Below are positions 44,075 through 56,631 of a stretch of DNA of 64,000 nucleotides, piece after piece. Made by a program: the position numbers and the translations under genes. The notes below the pieces were generated by a model that was not told the origin of the DNA, searched no databases, and saw only the letters and a program-made list of their open reading frames with translations. The DNA is taken from positions 174,909,741-174,973,740 of the forward strand of contig CM041465.1 of NCBI GenBank assembly GCA_023213395.1, in the 5' to 3' direction. This DNA is from Cycas panzhihuaensis. Lineage: Eukaryota; Cycadophyta. The stretch's first letter is position 1; every line of letters starts with the position of its first letter.

Positions 44075-44550
44075 TGTTACGTTCCCAATTTATGAAGAAG
44101 TCGATTTTAGGAGAAATAAGGGAGACAATACTTTTAGGAGAATAGTCATTGCATCCCTAAATTAGATGAAGTCGATATTTTGAGGAGAGAGGATTAGAAG
44201 TTGGGTTTAGAGAGAGAAAATAAGACTATAAATAGAGGAGCCTCATTCATTTATGTTCATCTTAAAGAATTTAATATTTTATCGGATTGATGGACTTGCA
44301 CCATTAGGGCATGCTAATGCCAACTAGGAGGACACCATCACCTCGAAGAAGGCATTACTATTGTTGGGCATTTCATCTAATATTATTATTTATACTATTG
44401 TTCCATATTTACTGCCGCAATACTATTATTATATGTGTATATTATGAGTATAGTTGAAGTATCTGATGTATGCATGTTGAACTATTATTATTTGAAGACT
44501 TTCTATTGCAATTATTATCATTTCTATTATATGTGTATGGGCACCACTAA
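44075..44550 (+). repeat. Gypsy-G 5' LTR
   Basis: Starts TGTTACGTTCCCAATTTATG; the end is set by the PBS at 44553 and reads CACCACTAA, without a clean CA. A TATAAATAG at about 44230 is a likely promoter. Its first 87 bases recur at 51145-51231. Confidence 0.75.
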
Positions 44551-44552
44551 AA

Positions 44553-44565
44553 TGGTATCAAAGTC
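44553..44565 (+). other. Gypsy-G primer binding site
   Basis: TGGTATCAAAGTC, close to the initiator tRNA-Met site. Confidence 0.75.
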
Positions 44566-45834
44566 AAGTTGAATACAAATCTCAACAAAACCATGACTGA
44601 AGAGGGTTCGTAACAAAAACCATGAGACCCATGACTACATCAAACCAGATCCACGTTCGCATTGAGAGGAGTCTAACTGCCATTTGAGGAACTAAAGCAA
44701 AGCTTGTTATGTAGACTGTTTTTGAAGAGACAAAAGATTGTTCTGTATATATAGGCTAGTTTGTTGGTCTCACAAATAAGGCATTGTTAGCCATCATTAT
44801 GTGGTTCTGTTGTCAGGTCATCCCTCTAAAAGACGCAAAATTAAAGTGGTATTACTATTCATAAACAACCTGCACAACAACGAGTACAGATTACACAATT
44901 ATTGTATGTTCCCATGAAAACGAGGGTGTGTTGAAGGCACGTCGAAGTCCTTCCTCTGGTCTATGCTAAATTGAGTAGGACTTGGGTCTTCATAGATATT
45001 GTCATGCCCAGAAATGTCGAGGCCTATGTTTCAGAATTGGAGTTAGTCATAGTATATAATGTTAGCAATCTGAAGGAGGTAGTTGAAGCGAGCAAACAAA
45101 AGAGGCAAAGGGGAGCTTTGGAAGCAAGGTGATCATTGATGAAGAATTTAGGCAGTTTGAGACATGGAGAGATTTATTCAAGATGGTGCCAACCATTAAG
45201 AAACTCAAAGCTTATGCTGAGAGAACAAGAATTGCAAAACTAGAAAAATACAGGGCAAAGAAGGGAGATGATCAATTTTTTTCTTCCCCACATTGAAAGA
45301 ATTCATTTGTTGGTAATTGAATCTCGCGGGAGATAGCCTTGAGAGTGGAGGCAAAATTCACAAACTAAGGCCACATAGAGAGAAAAGGGGAGAGAGTATA
45401 GATTTATTTATTTTTATCCTAAAGTATTATAAATTTAATTACATTGAGTTTTATTTCGAGTTCACCCTTCCCCTGAGTGACAAGTGGTCACATGGTGACC
45501 TAACGTGATCAAGGGCTAAGTCCAAAAGGGCCCTTTTCTTTTCTTTTCTTTTTTCAGCTTCATTTTTCAAAGGGGATACCTACACATTTTCGTCCATAAC
45601 TCCTCCTGCAAGTGCCAAATTCCTGGTTTGTTTGAACCGTTAGAATCCTAGCTCAAAGATGATAAATTTGAGTGGTCATATGGTATAGTTCTGACCAATC
45701 TTTGGTATAAATTTTAATCGTTGAAGTTGTAGCTCTTGTTGACAAAGAAAAATGGAGAACCTAAAAAAGCAATATAGAAGATTCGCTTAGTGAGAAAATT
45801 TCGGGATATATAAGATTTCTCCCTAGGAGGAAGC

Positions 45835-46282
45835 ATGACAGCTACGCAATGGCTTCAACATGTTGATGAATGTTACAAACTCTCACCAAATATAGAATTA
45901 GAAGTTTACAGACCATATGTTCAACGATACTTGACAAGAGAAGCTCATTATTGGTTTACTAATTGGTTAACCAAACTAAGGGTACTTAGCAAATGGATGT
46001 GGTTTCAAGTTTCATTTTCTGTAGCAATTGATAAATGGGAGCTAGACGATGAAGTTTGAAACAACCAAACTCCAGAGGACAGAAAAAGGCCAACACAAGG
46101 AGAAACACATCACAAGGAAAACGAACATCAAGAGGAGGAAGCACATCAACGTTAGTTGATACATGAGCAATGCGAAGTTGCCAAATAATTGGAGCAAGTA
46201 GACAAACTGACCAAAAAACAAGAAGAACAGACCCTTGATAAGGAAATTTTGGAAGATCAAAAGAACAAGAATAACAAACCCT
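45835..46282 (+). pseudogene. Gypsy-G gag fragment
   Basis: Open at 45835-46059: ATQWLQHVDECYKL, YVQRYLTREAHYWFTNWL. The W-L-x-H-V-D-E-C-Y-K pattern is like retrotransposon gag. It is followed after a stop by an acidic Gln/Glu-rich, coiled-coil-like tail. A leader with the shared module (45460-45700) precedes it. It ends at about 46280, where minus-strand Gypsy-H begins. Confidence 0.6.
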
Positions 46283-47658
46283 TTAGGCATGGGCCTCCTC
46301 TAAAATCTTTGTTTTGATTGTTGCTGCTACGAGCACTAGCATCTTTCCTTTTCGTAGGATTAAATTTCCTTGGCAAGTGTACTTGGTATTAATTCCTTTC
46401 TTGAGTTCTTGTAGCGCCTTTTGAGAATGAGCATCCTCGATGTAACCTTGGACTAATTTGTCCATCCATACTGGGTTAACTAAGGTAATGGCTTTTAATG
46501 ATGCTTTGTCCTCTTCCAGATCTTTCGCTACAGATCTTGATAGCGCATCTGCTATGACGGTCTCTTTTCCTTTCTTGTAAGCTATCGACAAGTCGAATGC
46601 TTATAATCTACTCACCCACTTTTGCTATTCATCTGTTAAAGATGTTTGATTCAGGAAATATTTTAAAATGTCGTGGTCAATTTTAACAATAAATTTATCT
46701 CCAAGCAAATATTATCGCCACCACTGGATGATGTGCATAATGGCTAGCATTTCTTTGTCATATATTGTCTTGAGGCGCTCACGGTTATTGAGCTTACAAC
46801 TTCCATATGTTAGTGGTCGGTCTTCTTGTAACAAGACCACTCCCAACCCAAAACTAGAGGTGTCACACTCAATAGTCAAGGGTTTTGAAAACTATGGTAG
46901 TGCTAGGGCTGGGGCAGTAGTCATAACTATTTTTAGTTGTTGGAATGCTGCTTCTACCAATTGATTCCATTTAAATGCCTCTTGTCTTGTCAGATCTATT
47001 AGAAGTACAACAATATGAGCGTACCCCTTGATAAACTTGCATACGAAATCCCTGAACTCTTGTAACATTCTTGGGTGTAGGCCAGTTGATAATCGCCTCA
47101 ATCTTCTTCGGGTCAATTTGCAGTCCGTCGGAAGATATTATATGCCCCAAATATTCTAACACAATTTGACCAAAAGTAATTTTTTTCTTGTTTGCGAATA
47201 ACTATTGATTCCTTAATAGTTGGAAAATGATTTATATATGCTAGAGATGTTCCTGCCAAGAGCGACTATAAATTAGGATATCATCAAAAAAAACTAGCAT
47301 GAACTTTTAAATATATGGCCTTAAGGATCTAGTTCATCATACTCTGAAACGTTGTGGGAGCATTTGTCAGCCCAAAAGGCATAACCCAAAACTCGAATAG
47401 CCCTTCATGTGTGCGAAAAGCCGTTTTATGTGTGTCTTCATCTTTGATGCGAATCTGATAGTACCCAGAGCATAGATCAATTTTTGAGAAGAATTTTGCT
47501 CCATGAAGTTCATCCAAAAGATCATCGATACGGGGAATCGAGTATCTATTCTTGATTGTTAATTTATTGAGAGCCTGATAATCTGCATACATCCAATACG
47601 ATTCGTCTTTTTTTCGCGCAATTATAACTTGAGATGCGAAAGGACTACTGCTTGGCAC
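46283..47658 (-). pseudogene. Gypsy-H reverse transcriptase and RNase H, broken
   Basis: RT start is open at 47658-47329: [74 protein letters not shown]. The catalytic box VFFDDILIYS follows near 47290-47260, both Asp intact. The thumb reads LGHIISSDGLQIDPKKIEAI near 47150. RNase H is in short broken pieces around 46960-46650. The end (46591-46283) has KGKETVIADALSRS, which marks the RNase H to integrase junction. The ORF ends in ILEEAHA, the start of the H2C2 zinc finger. Confidence 0.92.
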
Positions 47659-47835
47659 AATGATTCCCTGTTGGAGAAGATCTTATGTGATGTGCTCAGT
47701 CTCCCATTTGTTATGGAATAGGTGCCTATATGGTCTGATATTGACCGGGGCAGATTGAGGAACCAAACCAATCACATGCTCATATCTGCGACTAGGAAGA
47801 AGTTCAGGCAATAGTTCTTCAAAAACCTTACTATA

Positions 47836-48408
47836 CTAGTCAATTAGTTCTTGTACCTTCGTGGGAACTTCTTCTGCTGCTATCTTATAGCAGGAAATCA
47901 TGAAAGAAGTGGGATTTTTCCTAAGTATCTTTTCCATATGTCCGGATGATATTAATTCTACTGGAGGGATGTTTGGAGCTTGTAGCTTATACTTACATCC
48001 CTTTTCGTGAAAACACATAAACTGTGTTCGATAACTAGTATCAATGTTTCCCAAGTTTTGTAGCCATTGTACTCCTAAAACCATGTCAACACCACCGATA
48101 GGCATGGCAAAAATGCAAGTTGTGGTCAAGTACTCCGCAATGTGTAAGCTTACTTGCCAACAATAACCACTACAAGGCATGGTCCTACCGTTTACTATTG
48201 CCACTTGGAATATATTGAGTGGCTTTACTGTGAGAACTATCTTTTTTGCAGTAGGGAAATTTATGAAATTGTGTGTACTACCACTATCCACCAAAATGGA
48301 AACCTCTGCATTTTTTATTAACCCTAGAAATCTCAATGTTTGTGGTGTGCATGTCTCCCTAGTGATGGTTTGAAGTGATATCTGAACTTTGTATGGGTTT
48401 GTATTCAA
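47836..48408 (-). pseudogene. Gypsy-H aspartic protease
   Basis: Open for 190 codons. The active site reads VSILVDSGSTHNFINFPTAK with the canonical D-S-G-S-T-H. A second conserved patch, DMVLGVQWLQNLGNIDTSYR, is diagnostic of plant Gypsy proteases. It sits between the gag zinc knuckle and RT. It is less decayed than its neighbours. Confidence 0.93.
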
Positions 48409-48499
48409 TAGCTCCTCTATCTAGGCTTCGTCTTCTTGGACCCGTGCTTCCTCTTCTATAATTTCTTCCTCAGTTTCGTCAAGGAGGGGCTCTTCTTCA

Positions 48500-49428
48500 T
48501 TATTCATCATAAACATCTTCTTAGGAGGGCATCTATGTTCCCGATTATACTTTCTTCCACAACGAAAACACATTCCATTCTTGATGTGCTCTGCTCTTGA
48601 TATTTGTTCATCCTTTTACTCCGCTGTAGGAGCATTGACTTTAATTCCAGACTCTGTCCAATTTGGTATAAACTGCTGGCTGAGAGGTTTCTAAAACTTG
48701 GTTTGACGAATAAAATTTTGTCTTCCTTCTCTGGATTTTGCTTTAATGTTCCTGGCATGGCGAATGGCATCAGTAAGGAAGCTAACCTCCATGATCTTTA
48801 GTCGAATACTTGATACTGGATGTGTATGCTTCTACAAGCTATGGTTCATTGATATGGGTATCCACCATACTGTGCAGGGCTTGGAACTGCTCAGTATAAG
48901 ATTGCACTGTACCGACCTGTGATAACCTAGTAAGCTAGGCGAAATAATTCATTTTCATTGTATCTTCATATTGTTGGAATCGAAACTTCTTAAAAAAAAT
49001 CCAGTTGCAGTGGATTGTTCCCTTGTAATTCCTTCCACCAGTGAAAAAATTTTAAGGCTTTTTCATACAAGTGCAGGGCTACCACCACTAATTTCTCCTT
49101 ATTGGTTAAAGAAGTGGTTTTGAAGTAGACCTCCATCTGCATCATCCAACTACGGATATCGTCAAAGTTTTCTAGCTGAAATTAAATTTCCTTGAGACCA
49201 AACCCAACGTGATCTTTTGAATCTCCCCCTTCTTCTTGGCTCTGCTCCTCTTCTTTAACTCCACTTTGAGGTCCAAAATCTTTTTTTGGAGCCAACATAA
49301 TATCACGAATTTGTTGTAGATCTGATTTTAACTCCCTGTATTGATTCTACATTAGTGTGATACTACTGTCCAATTGATCCACCGGTTTTTCCACGTCCTC
49401 GATTCCCTGAGAGGCCTAGAGCACCATT
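48500..49428 (-). pseudogene. Gypsy-H gag with zinc knuckle, broken
   Basis: A retrotransposon-gag domain reads FDDIRSWMMQMEVYFKTTSL and KLVVVALHLYEKALKFFHWW at about 49180-49020. Near 48590-48525 a CFRCGRKYNREHRC knuckle of the kind in plant chromovirus gag follows, then an acidic linker to the protease. The ATG near 49428 lies just inside the PBS. Several stops and shifts are present, including near 48980 and 48800. Confidence 0.85.
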
Positions 49429-49531
49429 TTTCCTATTGTGGTTTTTACTGACCTTAACTTCGTTCTATTGGGAAAAAAAATTTCTCAGATCTTTTCTTGC
49501 AGAAACACGCCAAATACTCGCTTCGAACGAA

Positions 49532-49543
49532 GCTTTGATACCA
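49532..49543 (-). other. Gypsy-H primer binding site
   Basis: On the minus strand TGGTATCAAAGC, close to TGGTATCAGAGC, two bases inside the LTR. Confidence 0.85.
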
Positions 49544-49545
49544 CT

Positions 49546-50035
49546 TGTAACGACACCAAAGTATCTCTTGAATGGAAATGGACCAAAAATAGAGAAAATA
49601 CAACAATACCTCTTCTACTGCTATTATAAATATTAATATACAAAAGTACTGACCAAAAATACAAGGAATATGTGATATTTATTCTTTGGATACAAGATAA
49701 ATACACAAGATTATACTTATCTTGAGTACAAGATATATGTCATAATACCTAAATAAATATGAAGTACAACCTATAGTGATGTCCCTACTTACAACAGTCC
49801 TCTTCAAGGCGAGGTTCCCTCCTAGATATTGCAGCCCTAGGGCCAAAAATATAGTAGTCAAGCTATTCACTGCGATGCCCTAGAATAAGGTCCTAAGGAC
49901 CCTTAAATAGGCGATCAAATGGTCCTTATGTAAGTCGACTAGAATGAAATCATAATCTAGAGTTTAGTCGACCTGAACCACATTAAGAAGTCAACTAGAA
50001 ATAGTGTATTCTGAGCCCTTTATTAAGGTCGGCCA
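49546..50035 (-). repeat. Gypsy-H 5' LTR, outer limit approximate
   Basis: In plus orientation the inner end starts TGTAACGACACC. The outer limit is not confirmed because no second copy is present; a TGGCCGACC start on the minus strand near 50035 is possible. Contains repeated GTCGACT/GTCGACC motifs near 49935 and 49965. Confidence 0.5.
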
Positions 50036-50047
50036 GATTGATGGAGA

Positions 50048-50330
50048 TGTTACTAATGTTTATGTGGTGTATATGTGCAAATATATGGATGTAATAATAT
50101 GATGAAACACTGTAATTATGTGGGGCAATGGATGTAATATGTAAGGCACTTATGGATCTATTTAAAGGGATCCAAAATCCATTGTACTTTATGATTTGGT
50201 ATCAATTTAATCCATATTTTCTGTTGTGGGTTTTTACTACAAAGTTTCCCACATCAATTATGTGTTGTGCGCTTGTTCATTTCATGCTTGTTGTGTACAT
50301 AAATGATCTATTTGTGTGTGATTTCTAACA
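50048..50330 (+). repeat. Possible solo LTR, Copia-like
   Basis: Starts TGTTACTAATG and ends GATTTCTAACA. Contains TTTAAAGGGATCC and a GGGTTTTTACTACAAAG stretch that resembles Copia LTR 3' halves. The flanking 5-mers (GGAGA, TAATC) do not match. Confidence 0.35.
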
Positions 50331-51144
50331 TAATCCTTCCATCCTCCCTTCATCATGTTTCATCTCCTAGCAAAACAATTATCCCTTATATAAATCCATC
50401 CTGTCTATCCCGGCCTCCCACACTACTATACCATCAATACTGTTTTCTCCATTAAGTCCTTTATATAGTTTTAGCCCTATTTTTAAACCCCCATTAAAAT
50501 CCTTTTCCCACAAAAGAACATCTATCCCTAATCCCACATTTGTCTTTTTCCCCAAAATACCCTAGTAGTCCAATAAAAAATGAACTAATCCCAAACCCTA
50601 TTCGAATTAATTTCCAACATCCTGTACTTCCTACTCTATATCTTTTTTATCCTTGTTTCCTACACTTTCAAATCTATGGTTGGTCACCTCATTGAACCCA
50701 ACTTCTCCCACTCCCTCTTACACTATCCAAACATCAATGTATGATCCTTATGATCAATTCTTTTCTAAACTCCCAAAACTACATCATAACCTTCCTCACA
50801 AAATCTCTTTATATTCTCACCAACTCTCATCCCCCAAGTAATATTATTTGAGGATAAAATATACAGTCACAAGACAGAATCATGGACAACATCATCGACA
50901 CCACGCAAGTCTCAGGATCATTTTTGTACATAACAAAATACAATCGGTAGCAAGTCCTAGACATAGACATGTACAGGTTCAAGTTACGTATCATTTATCT
51001 CCAACAAGAGGCACCAAATTGGATCAAAGTTTTATGACATAAAAGACTTACCAAGCAACGGAAGAACTTGGAAAAGCTAGATCAAGCAACTCCACACGCA
51101 ACTGCCTATACTTTGAGGGCGAAGTATTTTAAGGCAAGGGGAGT
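50331..51144 (+). other. Gypsy-G 3' internal remnant
   Basis: C-rich, with short ORFs at 50653-50841 and 50848-51042 (His/Gln/Arg rich) that I do not recognise. It ends in a purine tract before the 3' LTR start. Confidence 0.4.
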
Positions 51145-51231
51145 TGTTACATTCCCAATTTATGAAGAAGCCAATTTTAGGAGAAATAAGGAAGGCAATA
51201 TTTTTAGGACAATAGTCATTGCATTCCTAAA
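51145..51231 (+). repeat. Gypsy-G 3' LTR, first 87 bases
   Basis: TGTTACATTCCCAATTTATG and on, matching 44075-44162. Similarity stops at 51231, where a minus-strand Copia-type LTR begins. Confidence 0.78.
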
Positions 51232-51657
51232 TGAATAACAAGCAAGCAATGTTGAGATGCAAAGCTTAATGTGGTAAAACCTCAAGATGAGGAAACATCC
51301 ACCACAAATTTATGAGATCTCATTAATGAAAATATTCAAGGAGTACATGATGAGACCACACTAGGTTCCATTAAGGAAACACTAGGTGTGTTCATGAGTT
51401 ACAATAAGTGTGATATGCTCTTGTATAAAAATACTTCACCTCATTAATAACCAATGAGGTTAGACCGCTTATTCTCCAACAAGATCATGTGTGAGAACCT
51501 CAACAACATCCAATCAAATGAGAGTTTGCACAACATTTAATACTACCTTCACTTATCACAACTTTTGAGAGAGTATGTCTAATGTCTAATGACCCCACAA
51601 TAATATCACCACTAGACATTATTAAATAACCTCCAAGGATTGACGTTAGATTAAACA
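51232..51657 (-). repeat. Copia-I LTR, inserted in Gypsy-G 3' LTR
   Basis: On the minus strand it starts TGTTTAATCTAACGTC, directly after a purine-rich AAGGGGGAGTATAAG tract (51680-51658). The end is either CTCAACA near 51250 or TTATTCA at 51232. So this is a 3' LTR whose internal sequence lies to the right. Confidence 0.6.
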
Positions 51658-54600
51658 TTATTTTCTTATACTCCCCCTTAATATTTAATCAATATGTTCT
51701 CTATCATACCACCAACTTCACCTTGTCATCAAGCTGCTTTATGTGCACTTCTTATTTGTGCTTGTCCTTCAACACCTATGAAGAAACTTGTCTTCACCTC
51801 ACTTGGAATCAAAATTAGGTTCATGTCCTTATAAAGTGATATTGTCTTAGATTGCAATGATAAAATGAAGCACAGAATAACCATAGATAAAATGTAATCC
51901 TGCACTAATGTGACATCTCTCATGCTTATCCTTGTTGCCAATACACACATTACCACTTGTACAACAAAAGTCACCTACAAGTTTGCTCCACTCTATGTGA
52001 GCAAAAAATCATCCAGATATACTTGTGAAATACCTATTTTGTCTTTGTGTCCTTAGGCAAAGTACAAATAATAGTTGAACTCCTTCACCTTTCGTACTTC
52101 AAAGCTTTCTCCAGTTGTACTCCTTCACAACCTGTTCATCAAAGTTGAACAACACCTTTTGCATATAAGAAATCAATCCTACAACATCCTTATGGTTTGC
52201 ATCCATGACCAAATCGCATGGATAACCGATCGTTGCACTTGATACTTACTAGAATGCATTATAGATACAAGGTTTATTACTCATGATATTCTTATATCTT
52301 GAATCAAATTTCCATCACTTAATCATATAAACCAACAATAATTTGAGACAAAAAATGTCAACATCTTTGATTTCACCATATCAAAGAAACATTTGCAATT
52401 AACACATCTTTAATAACTTCGCCAAACTTTTTGATCAACAAAATATTGTAACGAGGTGATCATAAAACAACGTGGTTCCTTCAATTTTGTGTTATGTTCT
52501 AAGACTAATGAATTGATCAAAGGCTTCCTTTAATAAATTCCAACAACCAAGCAATAAAACTCTCTGTTTTTTTTTCAACATTAAATAAGGTTCTCATGTT
52601 CTTCAAACTGCATTAAATGCTCAAAATGCTTGATATATCTCATGTGAGACAACTTACTTCTTTTTTTTTTTAGCATCTTATCACTTAAAAATGCTTCAAC
52701 CAAAATCATAAATGCATAATAGAACCATTAAACTGTACATTGAGTGTAAATATACCTTCAAAAATCTCAAATGATGAATTTGCAAAACTCATCAACATTC
52801 ACTTCAACCACTTCCAATCATTAAAAATTGCACCAAATCTATGTCAGCAGTGTCCACGTGACCAGTCAACTTGAAGCCTTCGCAAACCTCTCTTCACTAT
52901 ATCTGACGGTTTCAGATTTGGACTTTATCTGATGAAGTTATGATGTAAAATGTGATGGCGAGGGTTGTAAAAGTAACTTAGCATCTTTTTGTTTTAGGAC
53001 ATGGTCTCATGACTTAACACATATGACCGACCATTAGTTACTTGGAGGTTCAGAATCTAAACAAAAAATTTTAAATGATTGAATTTCTCATACTTAAGTA
53101 AATTAAATCTTTACCAAGGTCAACACATTTTCTTCGTCTGTCTGATTTCTGAATTTGTAGGCACAGTCAATTAGGCGATATCAACTTCAATCTCTGGTAC
53201 ACAATCACTACGATTTTGCACAAAAGGCAAATCTTGAATCATCAAACACCACCATGCAATGAACAGGTCATACGGTGTCTACTCAGGCCTCTAATTTTGA
53301 CTGATGTCCAGCTCACCCAATCTTTCTTGAGCCATTAACTCACAAAATTCACCTTTACTTGGTCTATAACCCTTGCTCAATCCTTTCTTGAAGCTACAAC
53401 TTCGTCTAGCCACACATGGAATGCCGATCTTCAACTACAAGGAAGCCTAATGAAAAAGCCATGGCCCAGCCTGCATTGACCTTCTGCCACAAACAGACGA
53501 CAACACCTTTATTCTCATCTCATATCTCTGTCTTCGCTTGGTCTGTTGTGACTGGACTGCTACACTTGCCCTGCAATCTATCACGGATCTGCATCCTCGT
53601 ATTGTGGAACCATGCACAGAAGCTTATGACACAATTCAACCATGAATGGTTTGTGCAGAACTTGTCATTACAAAAAGCATGCACATGTATCTCTTCAACA
53701 ACCTGCCATGGCCCGTGGACTATCGAAGACTAGAGCTTCTTAACTCTTTGGTAGTTGTCCCGATGTGTGCTTCAACTTTACGATGGAGCTCACCCAACCT
53801 TCTCTACATGATAGCCCTGCTCGGTTGCAAAGTTCTTTTCTCAGGTCCCTCACACAGGCTCTCCTTTCACAAGTTTGTGCTAGTGTCGCCTCTTTTTGAG
53901 GTCTCTCTCCTCCTCTACATGTAGTCCAAAACAAGCTATGGAAATGGATCAACACAGGCAGACATTTCTATTTTTGGGTGTGTATGATCTCACCCCTGCT
54001 CTCTTTATTTACACACACAGTTCTCACAGGACCTATTCTGCACTTTTCTTCTACTGAACTAAGCTTGCTCACCAGCTGAGCATTTTCTTGTTCACAACCT
54101 TAACAACCATCACGGCATACTATGATCAGTAACTATTCTTAGCATCAAAATCAGGTAGCCAACATGGATTTATGAGTGATTTTCAGCGATGTCCTAGCAT
54201 GGGCATGCATTCTAACGAACTTGCAAGCTGATAACTTTGATGGAGAAAGCCCTAGCACAACCTTTGGGTTTCATACAATCTTTACCGCACAACAAAATGG
54301 ACTATATAGTTCACCACAATAGGTTTTTAATTGATGAAGAGACCAACAAACCTTTTGGTGACAAATTTCAACTATTACATCACAATAATTGTGTTTTTCA
54401 CTTGGACTTCTTTAGCATTAGGCTTCTCCTGAACATATCTTGTGCTTTAATCCTCAACTGGAAGTCACTGTTTTGCTCCTTCAATTGATGAAAGGAAACT
54501 ATTTCTTTTTTCACAAAACTAATCTGGAGTCATTTCACATTTAAACCCAATTCTTCAACCTTCTTGCTATCTGCTCTGCCACAATCCTTCTTCATGTAGG

Positions 54601-56165
54601 TTAAGAACCCCTTTCCATCAACTGCCATGTTAATAATGAGCTCAAATTGTTCTAAAAACATCTTGGACTTGCACACCCAACAAATTTTCAGAAATTCTCC
54701 CTCTCAAACAAAAATCATCCCTTAGATTTATTTCAAAATTGGCCTACGATGGATTTTTAAAGTTGATCTGAAAATTTTAACTGTTGTTTTTCCAATCATT
54801 TACCAAAAAAGGCCCTTGTTGGGCAAGCCTCCTGCAAACAGAAATTTTTCTATGCAGTTTTTATAATCAATTTCTTCATCTCACCTTCAAAATTGACCTG
54901 TAATAGATGTTTATACACATAATCTTTGTGGACATTTTCAAATTTCATAAAATCAGAATTTTTTTTTTATAGAATTTAATTGAATAAAATTTGGCAGAAT
55001 GTCCAACTCATGCTTAAAACACCAAGCATCAATTGATTTCCTTATCAATTTCCCCCCTTTGAAATTTTAACAACTATTCTTCTCATAGTATATCACTTGG
55101 TGTATGTATCCACTAGTGACATATTGCATTCAGTAATTGCATTTTGGACCAATCACTCAAATCTGTTTTTCACCTCTTCTTCATGTTTAGGGTTTGGGCT
55201 TCCTCTTCAACTTTGTTGAATCTCATAATTGATTTGACCTTTCAATGGTCTCTTCATTTCTGCCAACATCTATTTTTATCTCCATGCCTGATTGTGGTTC
55301 AATACACTTCACAGTTGCAAAATTCACCTTTAACATCAAATACTATTTGCATTTTAATACCACTCCATATTTTTAATCCTTGAGTTTTGAGCTATACTTC
55401 TATTTTTCTATAGCATACTAGGCAATACTTACCACAAGAGTTTCATGGACTTACATAATGCATTGGTCACATCTACTACGCATCTCCTGCTACCATTAGT
55501 AGCATTCTTCCATGGGCAATTTTAACTTGCTTTGTGAGACTCTCATCTCCACATTTAAGCACATGCTATAGAATTATCTTTCACTGGACCTCTTTCATTC
55601 TCCTTTGGTGATCTTCATGACTATTGCCATTTTCAGATTCTTCACAATTAGTGTTACCTTCAGAATTGGTCTAAAATGAGAAACCCTCTTCTCAACTTTG
55701 CATTATAGGCTTGCTACCTATTTCAAACTCTATCATGGCTCTATACTCAACCTTCCGGTAGTGAATCCTTTTTCAAAGGTACTCACAATTGCCTCTAGAA
55801 TCTCTTCTCTCTTGGACAACCTACACAACACCATGGATTATCCTCGAATGGTGAAGATCGTCACCATGTGTGTGTGCCTTCACCACGAACACATTTCTTC
55901 GTATGGTAAGGTACTAATGCTATTGGCTATTACTTGCTCTCGCAGTATATTGGCTAATATTAACTCTCCCTTGCAGAGTGTATAAGCCTGCATAAGAGTC
56001 TACTTCTCTTCTCTGGCTTCCAAACTTGTGGATGTACATTCAAGACTTGCATGCTTTGGAAATTTGGCATCCCACATGCATAATAAAATATCCATAATAT
56101 GAAAAACTCATAAACACAATGATTGTTAGAATATAATGTTTTATCTAGGAATGTTTTGAGGCTCA
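51658..56165 (-). other. Copia-I internal or unrelated sequence, no pol seen
   Basis: Right of the PPT I find no RT, integrase or RNase H motif on either strand in 4.5 kb. The minus strand at 53040-52880 resembles the leader module of other elements (CATAACTTCATCAG, then AAACCGTCAGA). Weak ORFs at 53416-53733 and 53646-53924 (plus) and 53955-53740 (minus) are not recognised. A 5' LTR was not located. Confidence 0.35.
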
Positions 56166-56516
56166 TGTAACACCCCTCTTTTTTGTAACATTGACAAGTG
56201 TATGCCACGTGTCAATCAGATACATAACGGTTACATTTTCACATTGTATATATAAAGAGTTCATCTCTCATAATAAGCACATTGTTAACTTCACAAATAG
56301 AACAAACCATAATATTGATGTAAGATGAATTGAACTATAGTGAGACAATGTCTCCTTAAATACACATGGTTTAATACAAAGCATTACAAACTGAATTGTA
56401 ACTAACACTTTAGAACATGACACATGTCACGAATATAAGGGAGTTACATAGAAGGGTTTATAACATTACCCTTTCAATAACTAGGATACAACATTATACT
56501 CTAACACCCTCTCTTA
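56166..56516 (-). repeat. Copia-J 3' LTR (351 bp)
   Basis: On the minus strand it starts TGTTAGAGTATAATG after the PPT ATTAAGAGAGGG (56528-56517) and ends AGAGGGGTGTTACA. TATATATAC near 56250 is a likely promoter. The left target candidate is GCTCA at 56161-56165. Confidence 0.8.
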
Positions 56517-56631
56517 ATGTTTTATCCTCTTTTAGAGCTATCTTATCTCTAAGAGTTTGAAATCTATCTCTCCCAAGAGGCTTTGTTAATAAATCTGCAA
56601 CCTATTCTGCTGCAAGACAGTATATCAAATC

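Larger units (their letters stand above)
46283..50035 (-). mobile_element. Gypsy-H, 5' half of a Ty3/Gypsy element
   Basis: Reading leftwards: 5' LTR from about 50035 to 49546, PBS, gag, zinc knuckle, protease, RT, RNase H, ending at the start of the integrase zinc region near 46283. Integrase core and 3' LTR are missing, so the element is truncated. The motif set (VDSGSTHNFI, VLGVQWLQ, FFDDILIYS) is typical of plant chromoviruses. Confidence 0.85.
44075..51231 (+). mobile_element. Gypsy-G remnants, interrupted
   Basis: A 5' LTR at 44075-44550, a PBS at 44553, a leader and a gag fragment to about 46280 on the plus strand. The 3' side reappears near 50331-51144, with a purine-rich tract at 51131-51144 and the first 87 bases of a 3' LTR (51145-51231). 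The middle is occupied by minus-strand Gypsy-H. The 5' LTR and 3' LTR starts match over about 87 bases (TGTTAC(A/G)TTCCCAATTTATG). The left target candidate is GATTT at 44070-44074. Confidence 0.7.

Noticed and set aside
53416-53955. Overlapping ORFs on both strands near 53.4-53.9 kb
   Set aside because: No motif, no splice context and no conservation evidence; treated as chance.
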